DNA from: CAVSWN01 sp046728115
Lineage (GTDB): Bacteria; Acidobacteriota; Vicinamibacteria; Vicinamibacterales; CAVVIG01
NCBI GenBank assembly: GCA_046728115.1
Contig: JBKPDW010000103.1
Coordinates: 1 to 12,539, forward strand
Direction of reading: 5' to 3'
DNA: 12,539 nt
The notes below the pieces were generated by a model that saw only the letters and a list, made by a program, of their open reading frames with translations, searched no databases and was not told the origin of the DNA. Position 1 is the first letter of the stretch; the number at the start of each line of letters is the position of its first letter. Shown here in pieces: positions 1-7,032 of this stretch. A program made the translations under genes and the position numbers.

Positions 1-111
1 GCGGTGCGGTGCAGAGATCACCGCTTACGCAAGTAGGAAAATCTCGGAGAACCGATTGAAAGGTTTGGCCACCGCATCGCGACTCCTGTCGAAGCACTCG
101 GCTGACGGCAT

Positions 112-141
112 CGCGTCTTGACTTCGTTAAACGAAGACGCG
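112..141 (+). promoter_or_regulatory. Inverted repeat upstream of the sensor kinase gene, possible operator
   Basis: The octamer CGCGTCTT at 112-119 is matched exactly by its reverse complement AAGACGCG at 134-141. Nested inside is a second pair, CTTCG at 122-126 and CGAAG at 132-136, around TTAAA. A TTGACT hexamer at 118-123 resembles a -35 box, but the hexamer 17 bases downstream (GTAGCC) is a poor -10 match, so a sigma-70 promoter is not convincing. No T tract follows, so an intrinsic terminator is unlikely. The repeat ends 28 bases before the kinase start, which would suit a regulator-binding site or a leader hairpin. The flanking bases 1-111 show no recognisable gene. One plus-strand frame is open from base 2 to a TGA at 119-121 without a start, so it could be the tail of an upstream gene, but its roughly 39 residues resemble nothing I know. 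Confidence 0.35.
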
Positions 142-169
142 TAGCCTGCCGCGCTGAAGAACCGGTTCC

Positions 170-3100
170 TTGTCCCCGTTCCGATTTCGTTCCTCGGACG
201 CACCAGTCAGCTCAGCCGTGGTGATCGCGCTGGCGCTTTCCGGCGTGATCGGCGGCGCATGCGACGCGGCTGCCGAGCAGCTCGCCATCAAGACCTACAA
301 CACCGAAGCAGGCCTCGCGCACAACCGCGTCAAGCGCATCGTTCAGGACTCGCGCGGCTTTCTGTGGTTCTGCACGGCTGATGGCCTGAGCCGTTTCGAC
401 GGCACTCAATTCACGAACTACCGATTCGAGGACGGACTGTCGGCCCCATCAATCAACGACCTGCTGGAAGCGAGCGATGGCGTGTACTGGATCGCGACCA
501 ACAGCATCGGCGTTGTGCACTTCGATCTTGCGGGCACGCCGGCCGGAAAAGCAGACGTCCGATCCCGCTTCACGACGGTTCCGATCAGCCGTGACGGCGT
601 CAGCAATCGTGTCAACGTGCTCTATCGCGACAGTGCAGGCACGCTGTGGGCGGGCACCGATGGCGGCCTGTTTCAGTTGATCGCAGGCGAAAAGGCGTTC
701 CGGCCCGTCCCTCTTCGCATTCCTGCTCGCCCGGACATCGAGGTGCAGGTGTGGGCGCTCGTCGAAGACGCAGCCCGCCAGCTGTGGATCGGTACGAGGT
801 TCGGGGTCGTCCGCCGGATGGCCGACGGTCGAATGGCGCATTTCCAAATCCATCCGGGCGCCGGCGACGACAACGTGGCGGCGCTCGTATTCGAACCGGG
901 CGGCCGTCTGTGGATCGGACATCGATCGGGCTTGATTACGTTCGTTCCGCAGCCCCCTTCCGCGGACGATGATCGAGCCACCGATTCGCGGCGCCTTCCA
1001 ACGGACGCCCGCCGCTACACCATCGCGGATGGTCTAGACAACAATCAGATCGTCGCGCTCCACGGCTCACGCGGAGGCTCGCTTTGGATTCGGACGTTCG
1101 GCGCCGGTCTCACGCGATTCGACGGAACTTCGTTTCAGACATATCTCGTAGGCCCAAGGGCCGGAGAGGACGTCGTGTCTGTGACGGAAGACCACGACGG
1201 CAATCTGTGGACCGGCACGAGAACGGCTGGCGCGCTGAAGATCACGACGCACCCGTGGACGACCTACAACACGGCTGACGGCCTCGGAGAATCCGTCAAC
1301 TCCGTGCTCGAGAACGCGGCGGCCGAGCTCTACGTGACCAGCAGCGCATGGCGCGTGAGTCGGTTCGACGGCAAGAGCTTCGCGACAGTCAGGCTGCCAT
1401 TACCCCGAACGGTCAAGGACGAAACATGGCGCGGGGTCACTGGCGTCATCCAGGATCACCTCGGCGACTGGTGGGCCGGCTCGCGCGAAGGGCTCTACCG
1501 CTTCGGTCGCGTCGCGACGTTCGAACAGCTCGCTCGTGCACGATCTATCAATTACAGAACGACAGACGGACTGGTAAGCGATGACGTAACGCGGTTGTTC
1601 GAAGATCCGGCTGGGGACATCTGGATCGCGTCGTGGGTGCCGGTTCGTGAGGTCCTGGCACGCTGGGAGCGCGCGACAGGCACCTTTCACCGCTACGGAG
1701 AACGAGACGGGCTGCGGTCGTTCACGAGTGCGCAGGCATTCGCGACCGATGCGGCCGGCGATGTGTGGATCGGATTCCGCGAAGGAGGTTTGGCGCGATA
1801 CCGGCAGGGGCGGTTCGTCCTGCTCGGTGCCGACGATGGTCTGCCGGAAGGCGCGGTCAATGGCATTTACATCGACCCCGTGGGTCGACTCTGGGCGGCG
1901 TTCAGCGGCGGTGGCGTGGGCCGTATCGATGATCCCGACGCCGAGCGGCCGCGCGTCATCCCGTACACGACCGCGCACGGACTGACGACGAACCTCGTTC
2001 TCAATGTCACCGGCGATGTGGCTGGACGTATCTACGTGACCGGCGCGCGCGGTATCGATCGATTGGACCCGGACAGCGGAAAAGTCAGCCATTATTCGAC
2101 CGCCGACGGTCTCGCTGGAGGCGAATTCATGGCGGCGCTCCGCGATCGAAGTGGCGCGCTGTGGTTCGCCACGACGACCGGCCTGTCGCGGCTGACAGCG
2201 GAGCGCGAAGAAGCCGTAGCGCCGCCACCCATTCTGATCGGTGGCTTGCGCATCGCCGGCATCGTTTATCCGCTTTCGGCCCTCGGGCAGGCGTCGGTGC
2301 CGCATCTCGAACTCGAGCCACGGCAGAACAACGTGCAGATCGAGTTCTTCGGCATGGGATTCCGGTCGGGTGAAGTGCTCCGGTATGAATTCCGATTGGA
2401 GGGCGCAGGCGGCGAGTGGAGCATTCCAGGTCCGCAGCGGATCGTGAACTTTGCGAACCTCTCGCCGGGATCGTACACGTTCGCAGTGCGCGCAGTGACC
2501 ACCGACGGTACGAAGAGCGTTTCGCCGGCGACCGTCTCCTTCACTATCCTTCCGCCGATCTGGCGGCGCTGGTGGTTCCTTGGGCTGATCGCGACAGGGA
2601 CGGCCGCGGCGGCGGCCGTCTTCGCGCGCTCCCGTTACGAGCGAATCAAAACGCTGCGCGAGAGCGAAAATCGCTTCCGCACGCTTGCAGAAACAGCCTC
2701 CGACGCGATCATCACGATCGATGAAAACAGCCGCATCGTGCTCGTCAACCACGCCGCCCAGAGGATCTTCGGCTACACCAGCGAGGAAATGATCGGCGCC
2801 GATTTGACAATGCTGATGCCGGCGTATCTGCGCGACCGGCACCGTGGCGGCCTGGCTCGATACAGGCACACACGCCAGCGGCACATCTCATGGGATGGAA
2901 TAGAGCTGCCAGGCCTGCACAAAGACGGTCACGAGGTGCCGCTCGAGATCGCGTTCGGAGAGTTCGTCCGGAATGACCGCGTCTACTTCACCGGCATCGC
3001 GCGCGACATCACCGAACGCAAGCGAACCGAGGAGGCTCTGCGAAGAAGCCGCGAAGAGCGGTTCGCGGAGCTCGAGCGCGTGCGCAAGCGGATTGCCACC

Positions 3101-3727
3101 GATTTGCACGACGACATCGGATCGAGTCTGACCCGCATTTCCCTGTTGAGTGAGGTGGCAAAACAGCAGATCGATGCCGACCATAAGGCTCTCCATGAGC
3201 CCCTCACGTCAATCGCGGCGCTGTCCCGTCAACTGGTCGACTCGATGAGCGACATCGTCTGGGCGATCAACCCGGAACGGGATCATCTCAGCGACCTCTC
3301 GCGGCGCATGCGTCACTTCGTGAGCGACGTCTGCACGGCGCGGCAGATCGCCTTCAGGTTCGAGACGCCGCCGCCCGAGCGCGATGTCACTGTCGGCGCA
3401 AACGTCCGGCGGGAACTGTATCTCCTGTTCAAGGAAGCGGTGACGAACATGGCGCGCCATTCCCGATGCTCCGAGGCTGACTTGGAATTCCGCGAAGACG
3501 AGTGCGGATTGCTCCTGCAAATCGCCGACAACGGCCGCGGGTTCGACATCAGCGCCGTCCGCGATGGCCACGGCCTCCTCAGTATGCGGCAACGGACCCA
3601 GGCCCTCGGCGGCCACTTCGACGTGGTATCTGCCCCGGGACGGGGCACAATCCTGACGTTCACGATTCCGCTGAGGGAACGGACGCCCGCGGACCAGGCC
3701 GAACATCCCTACATGACTATGCGGTGA
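170..3727 (+). CDS. Two-propeller (reg_prop/Y_Y_Y) sensor histidine kinase with PAS and HisKA_3
   Basis: Membrane sensor kinase of 1185 residues. A hydrophobic stretch near residues 16-31 after a basic N-terminus suggests a signal peptide or anchor. Residues about 40-690 hold about 13 blade signatures of the LW-[IFA]-GT...GL.RFDG kind, enough for nearly two seven-bladed propellers. A Y_Y_Y-type beta domain follows at about 712-795, then a transmembrane helix at about 801-820. A PAS domain with an ITERK PAC ending lies at about 830-950. The HisKA_3 dimerisation region has the phospho-acceptor His980 in LHDDIGSSL. The HATPase domain shows its N box around Asn1093, DNGRGFD at 1120 and GHGL at 1133. 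There is no receiver domain, so it needs a separate partner, most likely the regulator 44 bases downstream. Propeller/Y_Y_Y kinases are generally thought to sense periplasmic ligands, often carbohydrates; the ligand here is unknown. The start is TTG at 170 because an in-frame stop sits at 155-157. GTG at 218 or 221 would cut into the hydrophobic stretch. Confidence 0.93.
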   Translation: MSPFRFRSSDAPVSSAVVIALALSGVIGGACDAAAEQLAIKTYNTEAGLAHNRVKRIVQDSRGFLWFCTADGLSRFDGTQFTNYRFEDGLSAPSINDLLEASDGVYWIATNSIGVVHFDLAGTPAGKADVRSRFTTVPISRDGVSNRVNVLYRDSAGTLWAGTDGGLFQLIAGEKAFRPVPLRIPARPDIEVQVWALVEDAARQLWIGTRFGVVRRMADGRMAHFQIHPGAGDDNVAALVFEPGGRLWIGHRSGLITFVPQPPSADDDRATDSRRLPTDARRYTIADGLDNNQIVALHGSRGGSLWIRTFGAGLTRFDGTSFQTYLVGPRAGEDVVSVTEDHDGNLWTGTRTAGALKITTHPWTTYNTADGLGESVNSVLENAAAELYVTSSAWRVSRFDGKSFATVRLPLPRTVKDETWRGVTGVIQDHLGDWWAGSREGLYRFGRVATFEQLARARSINYRTTDGLVSDDVTRLFEDPAGDIWIASWVPVREVLARWERATGTFHRYGERDGLRSFTSAQAFATDAAGDVWIGFREGGLARYRQGRFVLLGADDGLPEGAVNGIYIDPVGRLWAAFSGGGVGRIDDPDAERPRVIPYTTAHGLTTNLVLNVTGDVAGRIYVTGARGIDRLDPDSGKVSHYSTADGLAGGEFMAALRDRSGALWFATTTGLSRLTAEREEAVAPPPILIGGLRIAGIVYPLSALGQASVPHLELEPRQNNVQIEFFGMGFRSGEVLRYEFRLEGAGGEWSIPGPQRIVNFANLSPGSYTFAVRAVTTDGTKSVSPATVSFTILPPIWRRWWFLGLIATGTAAAAAVFARSRYERIKTLRESENRFRTLAETASDAIITIDENSRIVLVNHAAQRIFGYTSEEMIGADLTMLMPAYLRDRHRGGLARYRHTRQRHISWDGIELPGLHKDGHEVPLEIAFGEFVRNDRVYFTGIARDITERKRTEEALRRSREERFAELERVRKRIATDLHDDIGSSLTRISLLSEVAKQQIDADHKALHEPLTSIAALSRQLVDSMSDIVWAINPERDHLSDLSRRMRHFVSDVCTARQIAFRFETPPPERDVTVGANVRRELYLLFKEAVTNMARHSRCSEADLEFREDECGLLLQIADNGRGFDISAVRDGHGLLSMRQRTQALGGHFDVVSAPGRGTILTFTIPLRERTPADQAEHPYMTMR

Positions 3728-3771
3728 CGGGGCGGCGTCGCCGAGGTACTGTAAGGGCAGGTACAAACCGA

Positions 3772-4458
3772 ATGTTGCCTGGTCACCAGCCGCCGACGCC
3801 GGGGTCCCCCGCGCCCCCGGCAAAGAGCATCACCGTCGCCATTATCGAGGACGAGCGCGATATCCGAGAGTGCCTTTCCGTGCTCGTCAACGGCACGCCA
3901 GGCTACTCCTGCACCGGCAGCTACCGGACGATGGAAGAAGCGCTCGACAACCTCCCGCATCGTCTGCCAGACGTGGTGCTGTCGGACATCGGTCTACCCG
4001 GCATGAGCGGAATCGACGGGGTGAGAATCCTGAAGCAGCGCCACCCGCAATTGCTGGTGCTGATGCTCACTGTCTACGACGACGACGAGCGAATCTTCGA
4101 CGCGATGTGCGCGGGGGCCTGTGGATACCTGCTGAAGAAGACACCACCGGCCCGTCTGTTGGAAAGCCTGAGAGAAGCCGTGCAGGGCGGCGCGCCGATG
4201 TCGCCCGAGGTGGCGCGCCGCGTCATCGCGCTGTTCCGCGATATCCGGCCGCCGGATCGCGCCGACTATCACCTGACGCCGCACGAAACGCGCCTGCTGA
4301 AACTGTTCGTCGAAGGCCACAACTACAAGACGGCGGCCGCGGAACTGCGCGTCTCGGTGAACACCATCAATTTCCACGTGCGGAGCATCTACGAGAAGCT
4401 GCAGGTGCATTCGCGATCCGAGGCGGTCGCGAAAGCGCTGCTCAATCGCCTCGTCTGA
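3772..4458 (+). CDS. NarL/FixJ-type response regulator (REC + LuxR HTH)
   Basis: DNA-binding response regulator of 228 residues, normal for the NarL family. The receiver domain covers about residues 21-140. It has the acidic pocket at Glu26-Asp27, phospho-acceptor Asp72 in LSDIGLPG, Thr100 in LMLTVYD and Lys122 in GYLLKK. A LuxR-type helix-turn-helix follows at about 168-222, with a recognition region around VSVNTINFHVRSIYEKL. A proline-rich N-terminus of about 19 residues precedes the receiver. ATG 3772 is chosen because it sits shortly before the domain, with a weak AGG at 3759-3761. The frame is open further upstream, but that would run inside the kinase gene in another frame. HisKA_3 kinases usually pair with NarL-type regulators, so the upstream gene is the probable cognate kinase. 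Target genes are unknown. Its 3' end overlaps the opposing deacetylase-like gene by 17 bases. Confidence 0.95.
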   Translation: MLPGHQPPTPGSPAPPAKSITVAIIEDERDIRECLSVLVNGTPGYSCTGSYRTMEEALDNLPHRLPDVVLSDIGLPGMSGIDGVRILKQRHPQLLVLMLTVYDDDERIFDAMCAGACGYLLKKTPPARLLESLREAVQGGAPMSPEVARRVIALFRDIRPPDRADYHLTPHETRLLKLFVEGHNYKTAAAELRVSVNTINFHVRSIYEKLQVHSRSEAVAKALLNRLV

Positions 4459-5584
4459 TTGTCGCGCACGCTTTGACGCGAGCGGGCGGCGGCAGCCAAT
4501 AGTCTCGATATGCGTGAGGACTTCCCGAAGCGCCGTCCTCCGCTGCGCGAACGATGTTGGCCATCTCCCGCGCCGTGACGTAGTGAAGGTACATGCCGAA
4601 CTGCCGCACCTGATTCAGCATCGACATGTGAAACTGCCACATCACTGGCCCGAGCAGCACAGCTGCGTTGGGTTCAGGCGCGCCGTGCGTGTGGACCTTC
4701 ACGAAGATCCAATCGGGACGTCCTTTCACGGTCACGGACGCCGCCAACCAGCGCGTGAAGCGCGCGGCGTCGGGCAGATGAGCTGCTGAGTCGTCGAGGG
4801 TTCCCGACTCGATGCCGGGAAGCACGCCGCATTTTCGGCGGAACCAGTCGAGCCCGAGCGGTCCCTGTACCATCAACAATCCGTCGGCTGGAGGGCGGCG
4901 ACCAACCGCCGCGGGTATTCCGCGGTCGTGCGATTTCGGCCGAGCCGGGTCGTCAACGGCGTAATAGATCGAATTCACGGTGCACGTCTGCGATACGTCG
5001 GGCACACCAGGCAGCGTGAAATCCGCATAGCATCCGGTCTGCTTCAGGATGGTCAGTTCGTCGTTGACGCCGCAGTACCTGCCGTCGGGCCGCGCGTTGT
5101 CGAGCGCCCAGTTGCCGTGCACGAAACCGTACGCCGTCGATCCGTCACGGTGCCTGGTCAACAACCCGTGACGCTCACGCAGAACGGTCGTGAAGCCGAT
5201 GATGCTGCGGCGCAGGTTCGCGGAGGTGTCGCCATCGTGATGGAGATGGACCTCGATCTCGCCGCATCCACGCTCCACGAGACTGGCAAGCTTCTCGACG
5301 TGGCCCGCGTCGTATTGCTCGATCGGGTAAAAGAATGAGTGCTGCGGCTTTCGTCCTTCGACGTCACGCAGACCTTCGACCGTTCGCGCGTACTCCATCT
5401 GCCACCGTTCCACGCGACGGTTCGCCTGCGCCTGAGAGACCGCACCGTTGAAGGGCTCATAGTGATCGGCGATTGCGAACATGACGTGCACACCTCGCAG
5501 CGAGGCCTGGCGCCGCCCAGCGCGAGCTTGCTGTCGCACGAGACCAGGCAGCCATATGTGCGCGTTCCTCGGTAGCGAAATCAT
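4442..5584 (-). CDS. Polysaccharide-deacetylase-like protein of unknown specificity
   Basis: Predicted protein of 380 residues. I see no signal peptide or membrane segment, so it looks cytoplasmic. Motifs consistent with a glycoside hydrolase/deacetylase-type barrel are ADHYEPF at 39-45 (possible motif-1 Asp40), a histidine-rich EVHLHHDGD at 111-119, FVHGNWALDN at 154-163, RPKSHD at 215-220 and VKVHTHG at 295-301. The clustered His/Asp residues suggest a metal site. From memory, this signature occurs in conserved proteins of unknown function near surface-polysaccharide genes; I could not search. It differs from NodB-type deacetylases in lacking a clear TFDDG motif. The frame is open to 5722, but ATG 5584 is preferred. 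That ATG overlaps the stop of the preceding phosphatase-like gene as ATGA (5584-5581), typical of translational coupling. The reaction is unproven: deacetylation of a sugar or of a lipid-linked intermediate is possible. Confidence 0.8.
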   Translation of the reverse strand: MISLPRNAHIWLPGLVRQQARAGRRQASLRGVHVMFAIADHYEPFNGAVSQAQANRRVERWQMEYARTVEGLRDVEGRKPQHSFFYPIEQYDAGHVEKLASLVERGCGEIEVHLHHDGDTSANLRRSIIGFTTVLRERHGLLTRHRDGSTAYGFVHGNWALDNARPDGRYCGVNDELTILKQTGCYADFTLPGVPDVSQTCTVNSIYYAVDDPARPKSHDRGIPAAVGRRPPADGLLMVQGPLGLDWFRRKCGVLPGIESGTLDDSAAHLPDAARFTRWLAASVTVKGRPDWIFVKVHTHGAPEPNAAVLLGPVMWQFHMSMLNQVRQFGMYLHYVTAREMANIVRAAEDGASGSPHAYRDYWLPPPARVKACATIRRGD

Positions 5585-7032
5585 GCCGTCATCCGCGGCA
5601 ACCGATCGCGCGCCTCGCTGCGCCGCTCGCGTATACACGCCCTTGAGAGCGGCAGCGGGTCCTGTCGCATAGGTGTGGGCGGCGCGATGCCAAGCTCCGA
5701 AAGGAGCGTCGGGGCCACGCAATCCAGTGCCACTGGCTCCTCGAAGCGGTCGTGCACGGCGGTCGGGCGTCGAATCCAGAAGAGGCCGTCCGGATGATGC
5801 ATCCCGCTCTTGATCCCGTCGATCTTGAAAAAGATCGAAAAGAAGCTGTCGCGACGGTGAGCGCGATCTGCGTCAAGGCTGAGGTGTGCAGACGCATCGA
5901 GGCCGGTCGTGATCGCGCACCAGGCGAAGAGGTGGTTGCTATGGCATTCAACCGCGAGCGCCCGGTGGTCGCCGACGCGCAGCGCGTGCAGCCGCGCGGC
6001 GCCGGCGCGCGCAGCATCCGCCGACTCGAACTCGACGTGAAACTGGTGCGCCATGACCGGCGCGACGCTCGTATATCCGGTCACGCCGGCGAACGCGAAC
6101 AGCCGCTCGAAGCTTCGTGGCCGGTAGAACGCCTTGCCTCTCTGGTGCTCGTACGTCAAACAGGGCTGTTGACTCAGCGCGGACGCCAGCACCAGCGTCG
6201 TGCCGCTGTCGATCATCTTCAGCACGCGCCCGAGCAGGACGTCCATCTGCTTATATCCGAAGAGAATTGCCGATTGGTACTCGATGATCTCCTCGGCCGT
6301 CGGCTGCACCTCGAAGAGGTGTGGTTCCATCTCGCGCCAGTGCAGGTGCTGAAAATGCGCCGTGCTGTTCAGAAAGAGGGTGCTGAAGGTCGGCCGCTCG
6401 CACTTCCAGTAGTAGCGGAACACGTCGAATTGCAACTGATCGAGAAGAACCGCGCGCTTCCATCGATGGCCTTGCCGGCGTTCCGCCAGCATCTGTTGGC
6501 CAATCGCCGCGACCGTTCGGACGGACAACCCGTGTGTGGCCATGAAAACGGCAAAGCTGGCGGCGTCGCACCAAGACATCGAGGCGCGCGTATTCGTGGA
6601 ATCGAGCACGCTGCGCTGGACGAAGCGAAAGTATGGGCGCAGCCATTCCGGTGTCGGCTCAACCTTCGTCGTCCATGGATCAGGAACGAGGGCTCCCCTG
6701 AATCCCTCACGGTACCTGGTGCTCATGCTGCCGCAGATCCAGGCGGTCCCGCCCTGTTCCGCCACGACGTCCCAGATGCGCTTCGCAGTGCAGGCATGCC
6801 CCTCGTTCAACTTGTCGATGCGGTGCTGATCGTGATTCAGTCCGGTGTGGACGGTCAGCCATTGGATCCATGGATCGAGGTAAGGCGCCCGCTCTTGTGC
6901 GCGTGTCGTGTACACGAGGCTTTCGTCGTGCAGGCGTTGGAATGCAGGCAACTGGCCCGCACTCATGAAGCGATGGATGAGCGATGGACACAGCTCATTG
7001 AATTCCAGGAGTATCATTCGCGTGTTGGACAT
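5581..7032 (-). CDS. Degenerate alkaline-phosphatase-superfamily protein
   Basis: Protein of 483 residues with no signal peptide or membrane helix, so probably cytoplasmic. The overall order matches type I phosphodiesterase/sulfatase-like proteins: an N-terminal strand (ILLEFNE, 7-13), a WLTVHTG segment like the W-T-S-x-A-T-G of the nucleophile region, a FQHLHWR segment near 227-233, a strand ending SALS (284-287), and MHHPDG (411-416) like the conserved H-R-P-x-G motif. By eye several metal ligands are altered. The first Asp is Glu10, the Asp of D-x3-H is Ala225 (His229 kept), and the S-D-H-G motif reads S-A-L-S. His412 or His413 remains. Either the catalysis is unusual or the protein is a pseudoenzyme. 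The ATG at 7032 has GAGG seven bases upstream (7043-7040). Its stop overlaps the start of the deacetylase-like gene. A phosphatase, phosphodiesterase or phospho-group transfer role on polysaccharide intermediates would be inference. Confidence 0.85.
   Translation of the reverse strand: MSNTRMILLEFNELCPSLIHRFMSAGQLPAFQRLHDESLVYTTRAQERAPYLDPWIQWLTVHTGLNHDQHRIDKLNEGHACTAKRIWDVVAEQGGTAWICGSMSTRYREGFRGALVPDPWTTKVEPTPEWLRPYFRFVQRSVLDSTNTRASMSWCDAASFAVFMATHGLSVRTVAAIGQQMLAERRQGHRWKRAVLLDQLQFDVFRYYWKCERPTFSTLFLNSTAHFQHLHWREMEPHLFEVQPTAEEIIEYQSAILFGYKQMDVLLGRVLKMIDSGTTLVLASALSQQPCLTYEHQRGKAFYRPRSFERLFAFAGVTGYTSVAPVMAHQFHVEFESADAARAGAARLHALRVGDHRALAVECHSNHLFAWCAITTGLDASAHLSLDADRAHRRDSFFSIFFKIDGIKSGMHHPDGLFWIRRPTAVHDRFEEPVALDCVAPTLLSELGIAPPTPMRQDPLPLSRACIRERRSEARDRLPRMTA
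7007..7011 (+). promoter_or_regulatory. Shine-Dalgarno AGGAG for the beta-helix gene
   Basis: AGGAG ends 10 bases before an in-frame GTG at 7022 and 19 bases before the ATG at 7031. The spacing supports GTG 7022 (or TTG 7025) as the true start. The same bases encode part of the LLEFN motif of the opposing phosphatase-like protein, so the match may be fortuitous. Confidence 0.4.

Noticed and set aside
18..203. 61-residue minus-strand frame across the kinase leader
   Set aside because: It overlaps the kinase start, has no visible ribosome site and no recognisable features.
1400..2884. 494-residue open frame on the minus strand
   Set aside because: It is antisense to the propeller and Y_Y_Y parts of the kinase, has biased composition and no domain, and is expected by chance in GC-rich DNA.
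3728..3771. Short GGTAC repeats and a GC-rich hairpin between kinase and regulator
   Set aside because: The repeats are only five bases and the stem only four, with no T tract. This is too weak to call a terminator or operator.
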